Origin: Cornus controversa
Lineage: Eukaryota > Streptophyta > Magnoliopsida > Cornales > Cornaceae
Assembly: GCA_026545225.1 (NCBI GenBank)
Contig: CM048848.1
Span: 23,166,806 to 23,230,805, forward strand
Reading direction: 5' to 3'
DNA length: 64,000 nucleotides
Part shown: piece by piece, positions 1 to 10,532 of the stretch
Numbering within the stretch: the first letter of the stretch is position 1
Layout of the letters: every line of letters begins with the position of its first letter
The notes under the pieces: generated by a model
The model's input: the letters and a program-made list of their open reading frames with translations, nothing else
What the model was told of the DNA's origin: nothing
Databases searched by the model: none
Position numbers and translations under genes: made by a program

Positions 1-954
1 AAGAAGCCAAAAAGCACACAAAAGGGCCATATCTCTCATATCTGATATATCTCTCAAGACACACTAGAAAATCAGAGGAGAGACCTTCGGGAGAGGAAGA
101 GAAAGAGCTGAACCAGACCAAGAAGCTTCATTCTCTTCATCAATGGAAGGGTGCAAGGCAACCATGAGCAAATAACTCTTCTACTAGGGTGTTGGTTTCA
201 ACCCCTAGCCATGTAAACTTGTTCATCTTTGTAGCTCTTGGGATTTATATTTAAATGTGGATTATTTAGCCTAGTGATTTTGTACACAAATACATCTCTT
301 TTATATATTCATTTGATATGGAATTTATTCTTGTCTTAGAGTAGATTTTGTCACTTGAATGAACAACATTTGCATATTCCACAAGAAGTGCAAATGATGG
401 CTAGATAATGGTATTTAATTGAATGTGTGATGTTAATTTGTATAGACCATGCCAAGACAAGGTAGTTTGGATGCATGTAGTGTTCACTTAGAGAGTAAAG
501 TAATTAGGTAGTTAGTTAGGTTGAAGAGCTATGCTTGTTGAAGATGGATTATGATAGGTTAGCACACACATTGATCTTTTGATATGTCATTGAGGTCACA
601 AGCCTAATGACATTGTTAGGCACTTAATTAATAAATCCCATGCTTGCTACACTTATGAACATGTGAATGGCTAGTGGTGGAAACCAACCCTAGTTCTCTC
701 TCCCAACTTTAAACTCTTTAATTTTCTTGTCATTTCATTCATGCAATAGTTTTTAAACACAGCCAAAAATCTATTTTTAGAATTAAAGTAGAATTAATCT
801 TCCCGTAAGACAATTGCGACTAGTCCTCATGGGATCGATACCCTCCATATAGAACCTTATCTACAAAGATTCGTGCTCTTGCGAGTGGTTAAATTATATT
901 TTGATAAAAAGGGCAAAAATTAAGCTTACAATATAATTTAGTTCCGACCACATC
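1..954 (+). repeat. LTR X, C/D family, 3' portion (solo LTR or 3' LTR)
   Basis: This stretch aligns with the LTRs of elements C and D in the + orientation: the pyrimidine-rich leader, the block ending in the conserved U5 sequence near 835-895, and the terminal ccacatca at 954. C/D LTRs are about 1.4 kb, so roughly 450 bp lie left of the window. No primer-binding site follows. Instead, reverse-transcriptase-region sequence of another Athila element starts at once, so this is a solo LTR or the 3' LTR of an element inserted in A. The candidate right-hand target duplication is aagag (955-959), which cannot be confirmed because the left end is not visible. Confidence 0.85.
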
Positions 955-2557
955 AAAGAGCTTAGTAGAGGTCTTATATCAACATCGTGAACCAATTGGG
1001 TGGAGTGTTGCTGATCTTAAGGGCATTGATCCCTCAATTTGCATGCACAAAATTCATTTGGAAGAAGGATGTAAGCCATCTAGAGAGGCACAGAGGCGAC
1101 ATAACCCCAACATGAAGGAGGTGGTAAAGAAAGAGGTTGTCAAGTTACTCGATGCAGGTATTATTTATCCAATTTCTGACAGCACATGGGTGAGTCCAAC
1201 ACAAGTGGTTCCTAAGAAGTCTGGCCTTACCATTGTCCCTAACTCTATAGGAGAGGTTGTTCTACAACGTACTGCCATAGGTTGGCAGGTTTGCATTGAT
1301 TATAGAAAGCTCAATTCTATAACAAGGAAGGATCACTTCCCTCTTCCATTCATTGATCAAATACTCGAAAGGTTAGCTGGTCAGAGCTATTATTGCTTTC
1401 TAGATGGCTACTCTGGTTATAACCAAGTGGCTATGGATCCAGAAGATCAAGAGAAGACTACTTTCACTTGTCCTTTTGGTACTTTTGCTTATCGTCATAT
1501 GCCATTTGGGTTATGTAATGCTCTGGTGACATTCCAGAGGTATATGATGGCTATCTTTTTTGACATGGTGGAAAAATTCTTGAAAGTTTTCATAGTTGAC
1601 TTCTCTATTTTTGGATCATCCTTTGAAAATTGTTTAAGTAATTTATCACATGTGCTTCAAAGGTGCCAAGAACGGAATTTGGTACTTAGTTGGGAGAAGA
1701 GTCATTTCATGGTAAATGAGGGTATTGTGTTAGGCCATATTGTTTCAGAGAGAGGCATTGAAGTTGATAAAACAAAGATCGACCTAATTGCAACTCTACC
1801 TCATCCAACTTCAGTAAGGCAAGTTCGATCTTTCTTAGGCCATACTGGGTTCTATAGAAGATTTATCAAGGATTTTAGTAAAATTGCTTGACTATTGTGC
1901 TATTTGTTATCTAAAGATGTTCCATTTATCTTTGATGAAGAATGTGTGCAAGCTTTTGAAAAGCTTCGGTCTCTTTTATCCTCTACACCAATCATGCAAT
2001 ATTCAAAATGGGCTCTACCTTTTGAAATCATGTGTGATGCCTCTGATTATGCAGTGGGAGCAGTGTTGGGACAAAGAGAAGAGAAACGACCATATGTCAT
2101 CTATTACGCTAGTAAGACTCTCTCCGATGCCCAACTCAATTATACAACCACAGAGAAAGAGCTTCTAGCTGTAGTATTTGCCTTGGACAAGTTTCGTTCT
2201 TATTTATTAGGGTCCAAGGTGGTTGTTTACTCTGATCATGCAGCATTAAGACACTTATTAGGAAAGAAGGAAACCAAACCGCGTCTTATTCGATGGATTT
2301 TATTGTTGCAAGAATTCATTTTGGAAATAAAAGACAAAAAGAGGACAGAGAATGTGGTTGCGGATCATTTATCCCGGATTGAGTCTGAGCCGGTGTTTGA
2401 TGCATTACCTATTCGAGACTCATTTTCGGATGAACAATTGTTTAAAATTTGTGAGATGAAAGTTAATGGGCAAAGGTTGAAGCATTGTGTAGAAGGATTT
2501 GTGCCAAGAAGAGACGTAGAGTCCATCGACTTGACGGATCCCGTCTATCCGACTTAA
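955..2557 (+). pseudogene. Element A pol remnant (reverse transcriptase and RNase H)
   Basis: The frame encodes the Athila-type reverse transcriptase: the [14 protein letters not shown] entry motif, the [11 protein letters not shown] stretch, [10 protein letters not shown], and the palm and thumb blocks ([19 protein letters not shown]-like, LGHIVSERGIEV). RNase H follows ([59 protein letters not shown]). The extreme C-terminal pol motif [13 protein letters not shown] is present before the end, but the integrase core normally between it and RNase H is not seen. It is a broken fossil. The lineage call rests on close similarity to the pol of elements B, C and D in this window. Confidence 0.9.
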
Positions 2558-3189
2558 TCCCTTCGGAGAGTTGATCGTCTCCTACGGACGTTAAATTATA
2601 GGTTTTGTATGTATTTCTATCCTTTAATTTCTTTAGTTTTCTTTGATTTTAATTTTTAGTTTAGTTTTCTTAAGTTTTCTTTCAATTCTAGTTACATTTT
2701 AATGTTTTTTCTTTGTGTTTTTGATGTATAAGTTTTTTTCGGAGGATGCCAAGAGGTGTACTGAGGTATTTGGACTCAAGACGGGTGAAAAAATGTGCTC
2801 TTGGTCAACCTTGGGCAATGGAGACTCAAAAATTACACGTCCCAGTCGACCTTGGGCGATGGAGGGTCAAACAGGCCAACAGGAGGGGGATCGATCGTCC
2901 AAGAGGAGGGGGATCGATCGTCCCATGATTTTCTAAGAGAATACCCACCAGCAGGTGGGTGATTGATCACTCATGGCTGGGGGGATCGATCGCCCAGGCC
3001 CATGGAAGGGCTGCCCAAATTTTTAAGGCCTATAAAGGCCACCTCTCCTCCTTTGTTGCTACTACTTGCTTTTTTGACCTCTTTGAGCTCCAAATTGACT
3101 CTTACTTGAACCGAAAAATTATTTTCTTCAATTGGTGATTCTTAAACAAGTAATTATCATTGATCATCATCAACATCAACATTAACATC
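2558..3189 (+). promoter_or_regulatory. Element A pol-ORF3 spacer with GATCGATC repeats and a TATA box
   Basis: Non-coding spacer. It has three copies of a G-rich ggggatcgatcg motif and one tgattgatca motif between 2884 and 2998. A perfect six-base inverted repeat (cccacc/ggtggg) lies at 2944-2959. A good TATA box, cctataaagg, sits at 3031-3037, about 160 bp before the envelope-position ORF remnant. Elements C and D have related repeats and a TATA-like box at the same place. Promoter function is inferred from this arrangement. Confidence 0.5.
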
Positions 3190-4253
3190 GCCGAACTCTA
3201 TGGTATGTTTCCCGAGACACGATGGGGGATTTTTGACATCCGTCGACGTCGGACGGTATCAATTTTTGTTCCACTCTCTTCTACTATCTACCCGAGGCTT
3301 GTCAAGGTATTTTATCAAAAGTTAATACCGAAACCTGATAAGCGGGATGTGCTTATTTCTTTATTAGATGGAACAGTAGTTTAGGTTGATATGTCATCCA
3401 TTGCTATTGCCATGGGTTGTCCTTATGAGTGCCCAGATGATTTGACTCATATCTATACTCCTCTACCTGACGATTTGTCAATGGGTAATTTGGTTGCACG
3501 TTTGTGTGCTAATCAATTTTCTGGGCCGAAAAGGAATGCAGCTTCGAAGTCTTCTATGTCAAATCACTTATGGTTCCTTGATGTTATTATCCTCAAGAAT
3601 ATATGTGCAATTGGACATAAAATCGAGAGACATCAAGAGTTCCTTAGATCCTTATATGCCATACATTTTGGGCATTGGTTGTCATTCCCACAGATTGTCT
3701 GGGGTCAGATGGAAAAGTTCTATTCTAAAGTTGTGGCCAAGGTACCGGACAGTGCAAGTGACTGGGAGTTTCCATTCTTGACTATCATTCATCAGTTGCT
3801 TATTGCACAGGGGTATACAGTCCATGAAGACGAGCTTGCCTTTCCACGTGATCTTCATTATGGCACGCATGACTAGAATTGGAGCTGATCTCATATACAC
3901 CAAATAGTTATAGCTGCGCTTGGTGAAGTGTCTCGATTGGCCCAGGGAGGGGAACCTGTAAATATACCACCACCGGTGGAAGATCCCGAGGAGATGGAAA
4001 TAGAGGAAGATGAGGTACACACATAGGCTGGTGGCCATGATTATCATTCTTTAGAGGGACAGATTGCTGGGTTGACAGCCCAGTTTGGCACCCTACAAAT
4101 AGAAGTTTCCACACAGTTTGGAGTGATGAGGACTGAGATGGCGGATCACTTTCGTGAGAATCGCCAAGATCAACTAGAGATGAGAAGGATGCTACGTGCA
4201 CTGTTGCGCCAGGCAAACTTGGATCCGGATGCTCAGTCACCACCACATCCTTG
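3190..4253 (+). pseudogene. Element A envelope-position ORF remnant (plant transposon protein type)
   Basis: The translated fragments match the third ORF of element B along its length: an N-terminal stretch with YPRLVKVFYQKL and LLDGTVV, a middle part with NHLWFLDVIILKNICAIGH and HFGHWLSFPQIVWGQM, and a C-terminal helical part with repeated Q, T and M. Athila elements carry such an ORF between pol and the 3' LTR, historically called env-like. I see no signal peptide or membrane segment, so an envelope role is not supported. The domain resembles what I recall as the 'putative plant transposon protein' family. It is broken, with several breaks. Confidence 0.8.
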
Positions 4254-5725
4254 ACAAGAAGGTAACTATCTTTTGTATTTTATTTTATTTGATTCTTAGT
4301 TTTTTTTTCTTTTTAGTTTTTTCTTTCTTTCTGTAGTTAGATTTTTATTATAAAAAATAAAAAAATTATTTTTTTTTGGATTTTTCTCTTTCATATTTAT
4401 TTTCACCCATACTATTTCACTTGATCGTTGGGGTATAGTGGTTTGTTTCGACAGGTTGTAACATCCAAGTTTGGGGGTGTGCTTGCATTCTCTTCCTTCT
4501 ATTGGTGTGCTCTATTTTCTTGCCACTCATACTTCGGATTTTTGGTAACATCGTTCTTACTCTTCTCTATGTTTTTATTGGGTGAGGCGATGCCTTATTT
4601 ATGTGCTTTATTAAGGGGGGAAATTTTTTATGAAATTCTTCTTGTTTTAGGATTTTTATTTTATTTTATTTTCTTAGTTTGTTTATTTTATTTTGTTTTG
4701 TTTTTAGATAGAATGTTTTGACATTATTCAATGGATTAATACCTTATGTAGGTGCATAACTTGCAATTTTTGAGTATGTTTTAGATTTTTGAAAACTATG
4801 GTTTAAATTAAGTGGTTTTAATCATGGTTTGCAATAACATATTTTGAAGTGATTAATTTTAGTTTCCTTACATGCACAAACACACTAGCATAATTTTGTG
4901 GGGTATTAATTATGGCTGTGAGTTATTGGGGAACCGATGATGTGTTTTACTTGACTTCAATGAAAAAAGAAAAAAAAGAAGAAAAAAAGAGAAAAAGAAT
5001 ATGTTGAAAGCAAATCAATTTGATCTTTTTCATGAGTAACCGGACCTTTATGCCTTAGGAAGCACGGAGTGTTCGCGTCAAAAGTGAAAGGGTGAGAAAA
5101 GATGAGCATTGGTTGTCTTGATTTGTAGCTTGACTGATTCGAGTAATTAGGTTCTTCAGGATATCTTAAAGCCTAGTGCCCTAAAGCCATCTGGTTTGAG
5201 AGTCACTGACTGAAAGCTTGCTACATGGATCTTTCAGAAAGCTTAATAAATTAAGACATTGCAAAACCAATAAAGCAATGAAAAAAAATGAATGATGAAA
5301 AAAAAAAGTCATGTATTCGTGTTGGGAAGTATGAGTTCAATAAGGAGAACTAGTGAGTTGAAGGGGTATGTACCTTAATATATTCAGAGCTAAGTTATGC
5401 CACATGAGATGACTGCTAGTTCACTTTACACGAGGGAGCTATAGTTGATTATTTTGAGATATGTTGATGTGAATTATACATGATGTCCATTGCTTTGAAT
5501 TATGGAATTTGAAAATTTGAAATGATTCTTGAATGCAAGTTTGTAACTATGTATTGTAATCTTCTTCTTAAATTAATGTTCAAACAGAATTTTGAATGTT
5601 TGTGGGTAACATTTCTAGAAACCCTCATGAGACTATACTCGTCCACTAGGGGGAACCTAGGGTTTTAAAGGCTTGTTGCATATGCTAAATGCAATCGTTT
5701 CTCCCACGAAAGTGGAGTTGGATAG
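4254..5725 (+). other. Element A 3' untranslated region, first part
   Basis: Non-coding, AT-rich, with purine tracts near 4960-5000 and 5280-5310. It contains an internal polypurine tract (4467-4481). A block near 5160-5235 (gccctaaagccatctggttt) is also present in B, C and D. A block near 5675-5720 (cttgttgcatatgctaaatg) recurs in B near 7300-7330. Short open frames here look like chance. The region ends at the GATAG duplication (5721-5725) where B is inserted, and continues at 18892. Confidence 0.7.
4467..4481 (+). other. Element A internal polypurine tract
   Basis: The sequence aagtttgggggtgtg matches the core of the true 3' polypurine tracts beside the LTRs of B, C and D, but lies just downstream of the ORF3 remnant and far from the LTR. 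The same second tract occurs at equivalent places in B, C and D. Confidence 0.65.
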
Positions 5726-7209
5726 TGATGTGATTTCAATTATACTTAACCACTCGCAATAGAACGAGTCCTCGTAGGACAGGGCTATATAGAGGGTGTC
5801 GAACCTCAAGGACTTGCAAGGTTGAATTGTTATGTTACTCAGTCTTTGAATTAATTCTAAAATAATTGGAAAATAATTGTTGATGTTTGATCGTGAAATT
5901 AATTGAGCAAATTAAAGCTTTTAATTAATTGGTATTATGAAATTTAATCAAGAAGAGAAGGTCCTGGGAACTGACTTCACCACTAACCCTCTAACAATGA
6001 TAATTGTACTAATTTGGGACGTTTACTCTATGCATTCAGAAAAGAATGGCTACAAGCCCAATTCAATTCTATCAAGAGAATTCGTTCAACATTCAATTAA
6101 GCATAACTCGTCTTCGCTTAGCATGGCCTATACATCTGACTAATTAATGATGTTATAACCCATCTTTGCTTAGTACGAATTATCAAAAATCTAAATTGAA
6201 CGATATGTGAAAACTATTGTATAACCTGTCTTAACAAAATCACAGAAGTTGAAAAGAGCAAACCCTAATCATTGCAAATTTAGATCCATTCTACAAGAAC
6301 AAGAATAAACATGCACTGAATCAATACATTCAATTTGAAAGCGATAGCACAGCTATTGTTTACGTCTCGGTTATACAATCAATGCATACAGTAAATCATT
6401 CCCAAATTAGTATACAACTTAAAACATTGAAAGATAGGTTAGGGTTATGTCACTTCCCCGGAATGGTGTTTAGCCACTCATGATCGGATGTCCAAGCTTG
6501 AACGATGATGAAATCGCCATCGTCTTGTCCGTATCGTCACGAATCGCCTCTGTATTTCTCTCTGTGTTCCTCCCTCTCCGAATACCCTCGTTTTTCTTCG
6601 TTTCCTCCTTTTTACTTTACGAAAACAAACCAACGGGACACCTGGCCTACCCAAAGTGGCAAGTGCGCATAATAAAATGGCACTTGCTCCTCACAAAGTG
6701 GCATTTGCGCCCAAAAAGTGGCAGCTGCGTAAATAGGGCAGAAAGTTGATGAAAACGTCCGTTTTAGGAAATTTTCGTGAAATATGAAATTGTGCAGAAT
6801 TGAATTTCCTTCAACCCACGCTGAGTTTGGGTCGTTTTGACAATCGTGTACGGAGTTATGGTCTGAATACCAACACGGGTCCAGGACTTTTTAGGCCTGA
6901 ATTGGCCCAATCTTCTATGCGAATGGGCCCGCGCTCCTTTTCTTCAATTAAATTCATTTCCAGCCCATTTCTTTAGTCCATTTAGTTTGGATCTTCAATA
7001 TAAACATATCTCTAATGGGCCAAGCTTCAGTGATAACTAAATGAGCACCATTTGCAGCCCGATTTCACCATTCCTAATCAGAATTACCCTTAATCACCTG
7101 CAATCATAAAAATATTAAAATTATTAATAAAAATATGAAATAAATATTACTAAGACACTAATTCATATAATTTTAAGGGCATTGAATATGCAATATTCAT
7201 TACATATCA
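5726..7209 (-). repeat. Element B 3' LTR
   Basis: This copy matches 17408-18891 over its full 1484 bp with about ten substitutions. It begins TG and ends CA on both strands. Repeated aagtggca/ttgcgc motifs lie at 6653-6729, about 480 bp into the LTR on the sense strand, which would place them in U3. A conserved short hairpin (ctcg/cgag) lies at 5753-5768 near the LTR's 3' end. The open frame 6480-6749 is repeated in the other LTR but resembles no known protein, and I regard it as chance. Confidence 0.97.
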
Positions 7210-7222
7210 CACCCCCAAACTT
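7210..7222 (-). other. Element B 3' polypurine tract
   Basis: On the minus strand aagtttgggggtg abuts the start of the 3' LTR (TGATATG). This is the expected position for the plus-strand primer of reverse transcription, and the same sequence is used by C and D. Confidence 0.92.
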
Positions 7223-7756
7223 ATATATTGCTAGTCTCTTAGCAATACACAACTAAAAATGAAATAAAACAACTAAACTACTTCCTCTTTCGTGGGAGAT
7301 CCGATTGCATTTAGCATATGCAACAAGCCTTTTAAACCCCTAGGTTACCCCTAGTGGACGAGTGAAGTCTCGTGAGGGTTTCCAGAGATGTTACCCACAA
7401 ACATGCCAAAATTCCTATTTCAAACATTAATCAAGACAAAGATTACAAAATGTAGTTAAAAGACTTGCATTGAAGAATACTTTCAAATCCCTAAACCTCA
7501 TAATTCAAAACAATGGTTCTCACCCAAAATTTACATCAATCACAACTCAAAGAAACTAACTCTAGCCCCCTCATGAAAAGTGAACTAGCATTCATCAATG
7601 TGGTTTAACCCGGCCTTGAGTGAGCAATTACAAGTCCCTTCAATTTATTGGATCCCCTTATTGAATGTATCACTCAAAACATGAACACATGCAAAATTTT
7701 TTTTTTTTTTTTTTTTTTATTATTAATTTTTTTTTTTTTTTTTTTTTTATGGTTGT

Positions 7757-8063
7757 GCAATGCCCAGGTTTATTAGGCTTTCGAATTGATCCATGTAGCG
7801 AGCTTTCAGCCTGTGACTCCCAAACCAAATGGCTTTAGGGCACCAGGTTTCAAGATACCTCGAGGGACCTAATAACTCGAATCAAAACGGCCACAAACCA
7901 TAGACTAACCAATAACGCAATGCCTAGGTTTATTAGGCTTTCGAATTGGTCCATGTAACGAGCTTTCAGCCTGTGACTCCCAAACCAAATGGCTTTAGGG
8001 CACCAGGTTTCAAGATACCTCGAGGGACCTAATAACTCGAACCAAAACGGCCACAAACCATAG
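7757..8063 (-). repeat. 147-bp tandem duplication in element B 3' region
   Basis: Two copies, 7757-7903 and 7917-8063, differ at only a few positions. Each contains a block also found once in A (near 5190-5235), C (near 45720-45800) and D (near 58900-58995): on the sense strand, ccctaaa followed by ccatttggtttggg. In C and D the core is the palindrome aaaccaattggttt. Confidence 0.9.
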
Positions 8064-8664
8064 GATTATTCTTTTAAATTTTATTTTATTTTATTTTATT
8101 TTATTATTTTATTTATTTATTTATTTTTTTTTAGTGTAGCATGTTTAAAGTGTTTATTCTCAAGGGATACCGACTTATATTCAGCACATATAATTGATAC
8201 TCAAAGCTAAGTAGAAACCCCACTAACTCTACTAGTGTGCGTGTGAATTGTGAAAAGAACCAGAGTCAACCACTCCAAGTCATGTCAATGCAAATAACGA
8301 CTTAAACCACTGCATTGAAACCATAGTTTCTAGAAATTTTACACATACTCTACAATTTCAAGTCAAGAACCTACATAAAGTATTAAACTCTTGATTGATG
8401 TTAAAACAAAACAACCTATCAAAAGAAATTACCAAACAATTCCTAAAAATCAATAAAAATAACATAAAATAAAAAATGTCTAAAACGTGCCACTATTTCA
8501 CCTTCATATTTAAAACACAAGAAATGTCTCGCCTTACCCCCAAACTTGAATGGTATAGTGTCCTCAATGTACAAGGAGAAAAATATAGATGAGAGTCAGA
8601 ACGATATTACCATGAATAGGGGAGTGGACAGATGGCAAACCAGTAGCTGGAAGTTAACAATGGT

Positions 8665-8680
8665 GTGTCCCCCCAAACTT
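8665..8680 (-). other. Element B internal polypurine tract
   Basis: Sense strand aagtttggggggacac lies about 1.45 kb upstream of the true polypurine tract and repeats its core. Equivalents are at 4467-4481 (A), 46375-46387 (C) and 58340-58356 (D). Confidence 0.65.
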
Positions 8681-8815
8681 TGTTGCAACATCCTGTCAAA
8701 AGACACCACTATACAAGCCAAGTGAAATGAATGGGTTCATAATAAGAAATATAAAGAACGAACATGGAGAAAACAAGTAACGAATTTTTTTTTTTTTTTT
8801 TTTGAAGTGTGTCGT

Positions 8816-8975
8816 CATTCTCTGAACTGGTGGTTCCCAATTTTCCAAGATGCATATGTAATAAGATATTGATTATCCAGATACTCTAACGTATAGAGTA
8901 CAAAGGGGCTGCCTTTCTTTAGTAAAGTCATACTGTGTTGAAGCAATCTCGACAGTATTGGGTATTAAAACCAGA
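8816..8975 (-). ncRNA. Conserved structured block downstream of ORF3 (element B copy)
   Basis: This is unusually similar between the otherwise diverged B, C (about 46622-46780) and D (about 57945-58105). It includes three short inverted repeats: ctcta-acgta-tagag at 8884-8898, aaagg/ccttt at 8901-8915, and atactgt/acagtat at 8930-8958. In C and D the first stem has a G-C pair where B has T-A, a compensating change. I infer a conserved RNA element of the transcript, not a separate gene. Confidence 0.5.
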
Positions 8976-9413
8976 CTTTAAAAAACGGAAATCATCAACT
9001 TTATCAACATATGACAAAATAGATACTTGGTACTACATACATAGTCAGGAATGGACGGCAAAAGTTTTTTTTTTTTTATTAGTTATAGATGTATTGAATT
9101 TTAATTTTTGTAACTATATAGAAATATATATAAATAAATTTTTATTGTTTATTTTTATTTATTTATTTATTTTTTATTTTTATTTTTTATTTTTTATATA
9201 TATATTTTGTTTATTTAACTAATACACAAAATCAGGAAAATAAAGGTTAACCGAAAAGAAGAAGAAAAAAAAAAAAAGAAAAAAAAAAAAAAAAAACATA
9301 AAAAAAAATAATAATAATAATAATTAAATAAAACTAAAAATAAATAAATAAATAACGCAAAATAAAAATGTTCGACCTTACCCCCACCATGAAACCACCA
9401 AACCCAGATCGTC

Positions 9414-10532
9414 CTATTGCGGTGCAGACGTCGACGCTCCCCCAGAGGGTATACGCTCAACTTGCTTGGCGAACTCAGCAAGCATCTTTTGAGTTTGGAG
9501 CTGATCCTCATGTGCTTGACGAAAATGTGCATTCATGTCTGCACGCAATCCCTCTATCTCACCAGTAAGATAATTATAGTGTGCCTGGGTCATAACAAAA
9601 GGTGCTGGCTGCTGTTCTGTCATAGGCACACCCACATTACCTCGTAGTGGAGTATCCTCAACTGCTGATTCTGCAACAGTGTTTAGCTGGGCTCCAACTG
9701 CTCTAGGTAACCGACTGGTGCTCCGTGTCCAATCTGTAAGAGAAAAAGCGACGATGCCTTTCTCTACTGGCTCGGAGGCAGAGATCGGGAAATCATGATG
9801 TTGCAATATTTTGGTGATTAAATAGGGAAATGGAAGCGTCCAATTCTTTGCCGACTCTTTACTTTTCTGAACCAACCCTTCATAAACGGTGTAGAATTGC
9901 CCCCAAATTATGGCAGGGATGGAGATCCACTGCTTCACATGAAAAGCATAGAGAGCTTCTAGAATTGCTCCTCGCCTCTGATTTGAATGCCCCATCGGAT
10001 GAACGTTCCGGGACAATACAGAATCCACAAACCACAACTGTCTGGGAAGCCGAGAACGGGTTGTGGCATTCCTCTTATTATCAGCATACTCCCCGTTACA
10101 CATGTTTTGGATCATATCATGAAGATCTATGTCCGAGAACTCCTTAAAAGTACTCCACAAACTGCTGGGCGTATCATCCCAAACCCCCAATGCTGCTTCA
10201 ACAACATCTATCTCAACTCGAATTTCATGCCCATCTATCGAGGTAAACAATACCCCCTGTTCGTCTTTTGAAGATGTCATATTCTGATAAAATAGCCGAA
10301 CAAGGCGAGGGTAATACACATTGGATGCCGGAGTGAACAATGGCTCCAAAAGTCTATCTCTGAATGCTTGCACTCCCCATTTTGTATCGTCATGATCGAC
10401 GAAATCATCCACCATGAAAGTAGTCTTTGGAGTAATTTTTCGCAACGCCCATTCCGCTCGCACCACATCCTTAGAACTCCGGACACGCTTTGGAGGTGGT
10501 GGATTAGAGGAAAAGACACCTTTCCTCGCCAT
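9414..10532 (-). CDS. Element B ORF3, envelope-position plant transposon protein
   Basis: An open frame of 372 residues lies between integrase and the 3' LTR. The start MARKGVFSS has a basic N-terminus (PPPPKRVRSSKDVVRAEW) and no hydrophobic signal peptide. The middle, about residues 70-230, has the conserved VYYPRLVRLFYQNM, LPRQLWFVDSVL and ISIPAIIWGQFY motifs shared with A, C and D. The last 80 residues are rich in Q, E and A and look coiled-coil forming. No transmembrane segment is visible, so the historic name env-like is only positional. Function is unknown. I recall the domain as the 'putative plant transposon protein' family. The frame looks whole. Confidence 0.85.
   Translation of the reverse strand: MARKGVFSSNPPPPKRVRSSKDVVRAEWALRKITPKTTFMVDDFVDHDDTKWGVQAFRDRLLEPLFTPASNVYYPRLVRLFYQNMTSSKDEQGVLFTSIDGHEIRVEIDVVEAALGVWDDTPSSLWSTFKEFSDIDLHDMIQNMCNGEYADNKRNATTRSRLPRQLWFVDSVLSRNVHPMGHSNQRRGAILEALYAFHVKQWISIPAIIWGQFYTVYEGLVQKSKESAKNWTLPFPYLITKILQHHDFPISASEPVEKGIVAFSLTDWTRSTSRLPRAVGAQLNTVAESAVEDTPLRGNVGVPMTEQQPAPFVMTQAHYNYLTGEIEGLRADMNAHFRQAHEDQLQTQKMLAEFAKQVERIPSGGASTSAPQ

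Larger units (their letters stand above)
7223..9413 (-). other. Element B 3' untranslated region with conserved blocks
   Basis: About 2.2 kb separates the end of ORF3 from the polypurine tract. In the sense direction it holds a T/A-rich low-complexity stretch (9066-9360), a conserved structured block (8816-8975), an internal polypurine tract (8665-8680), and a 147-bp tandem duplication (7757-8063). Long homopolymer T runs lie near 7697-7750 and 8787-8803. There is no credible coding frame. C and D carry the structured block, the internal tract and a single copy of the 7757-8063 core in the same order. Confidence 0.8.

Noticed and set aside
1-954. LTR X as the 5' LTR of element A
   Set aside because: Its end is followed directly by reverse-transcriptase-region sequence with no primer site or gag, and its family is that of C/D, while A's own 3' LTR is of the S family.
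6480-6749. 89-residue open frame in B's LTRs (also 18162-18431)
   Set aside because: It is repeated only because LTRs are repeated. It matches no known family, spans a non-coding repeat cluster, and its composition looks random.
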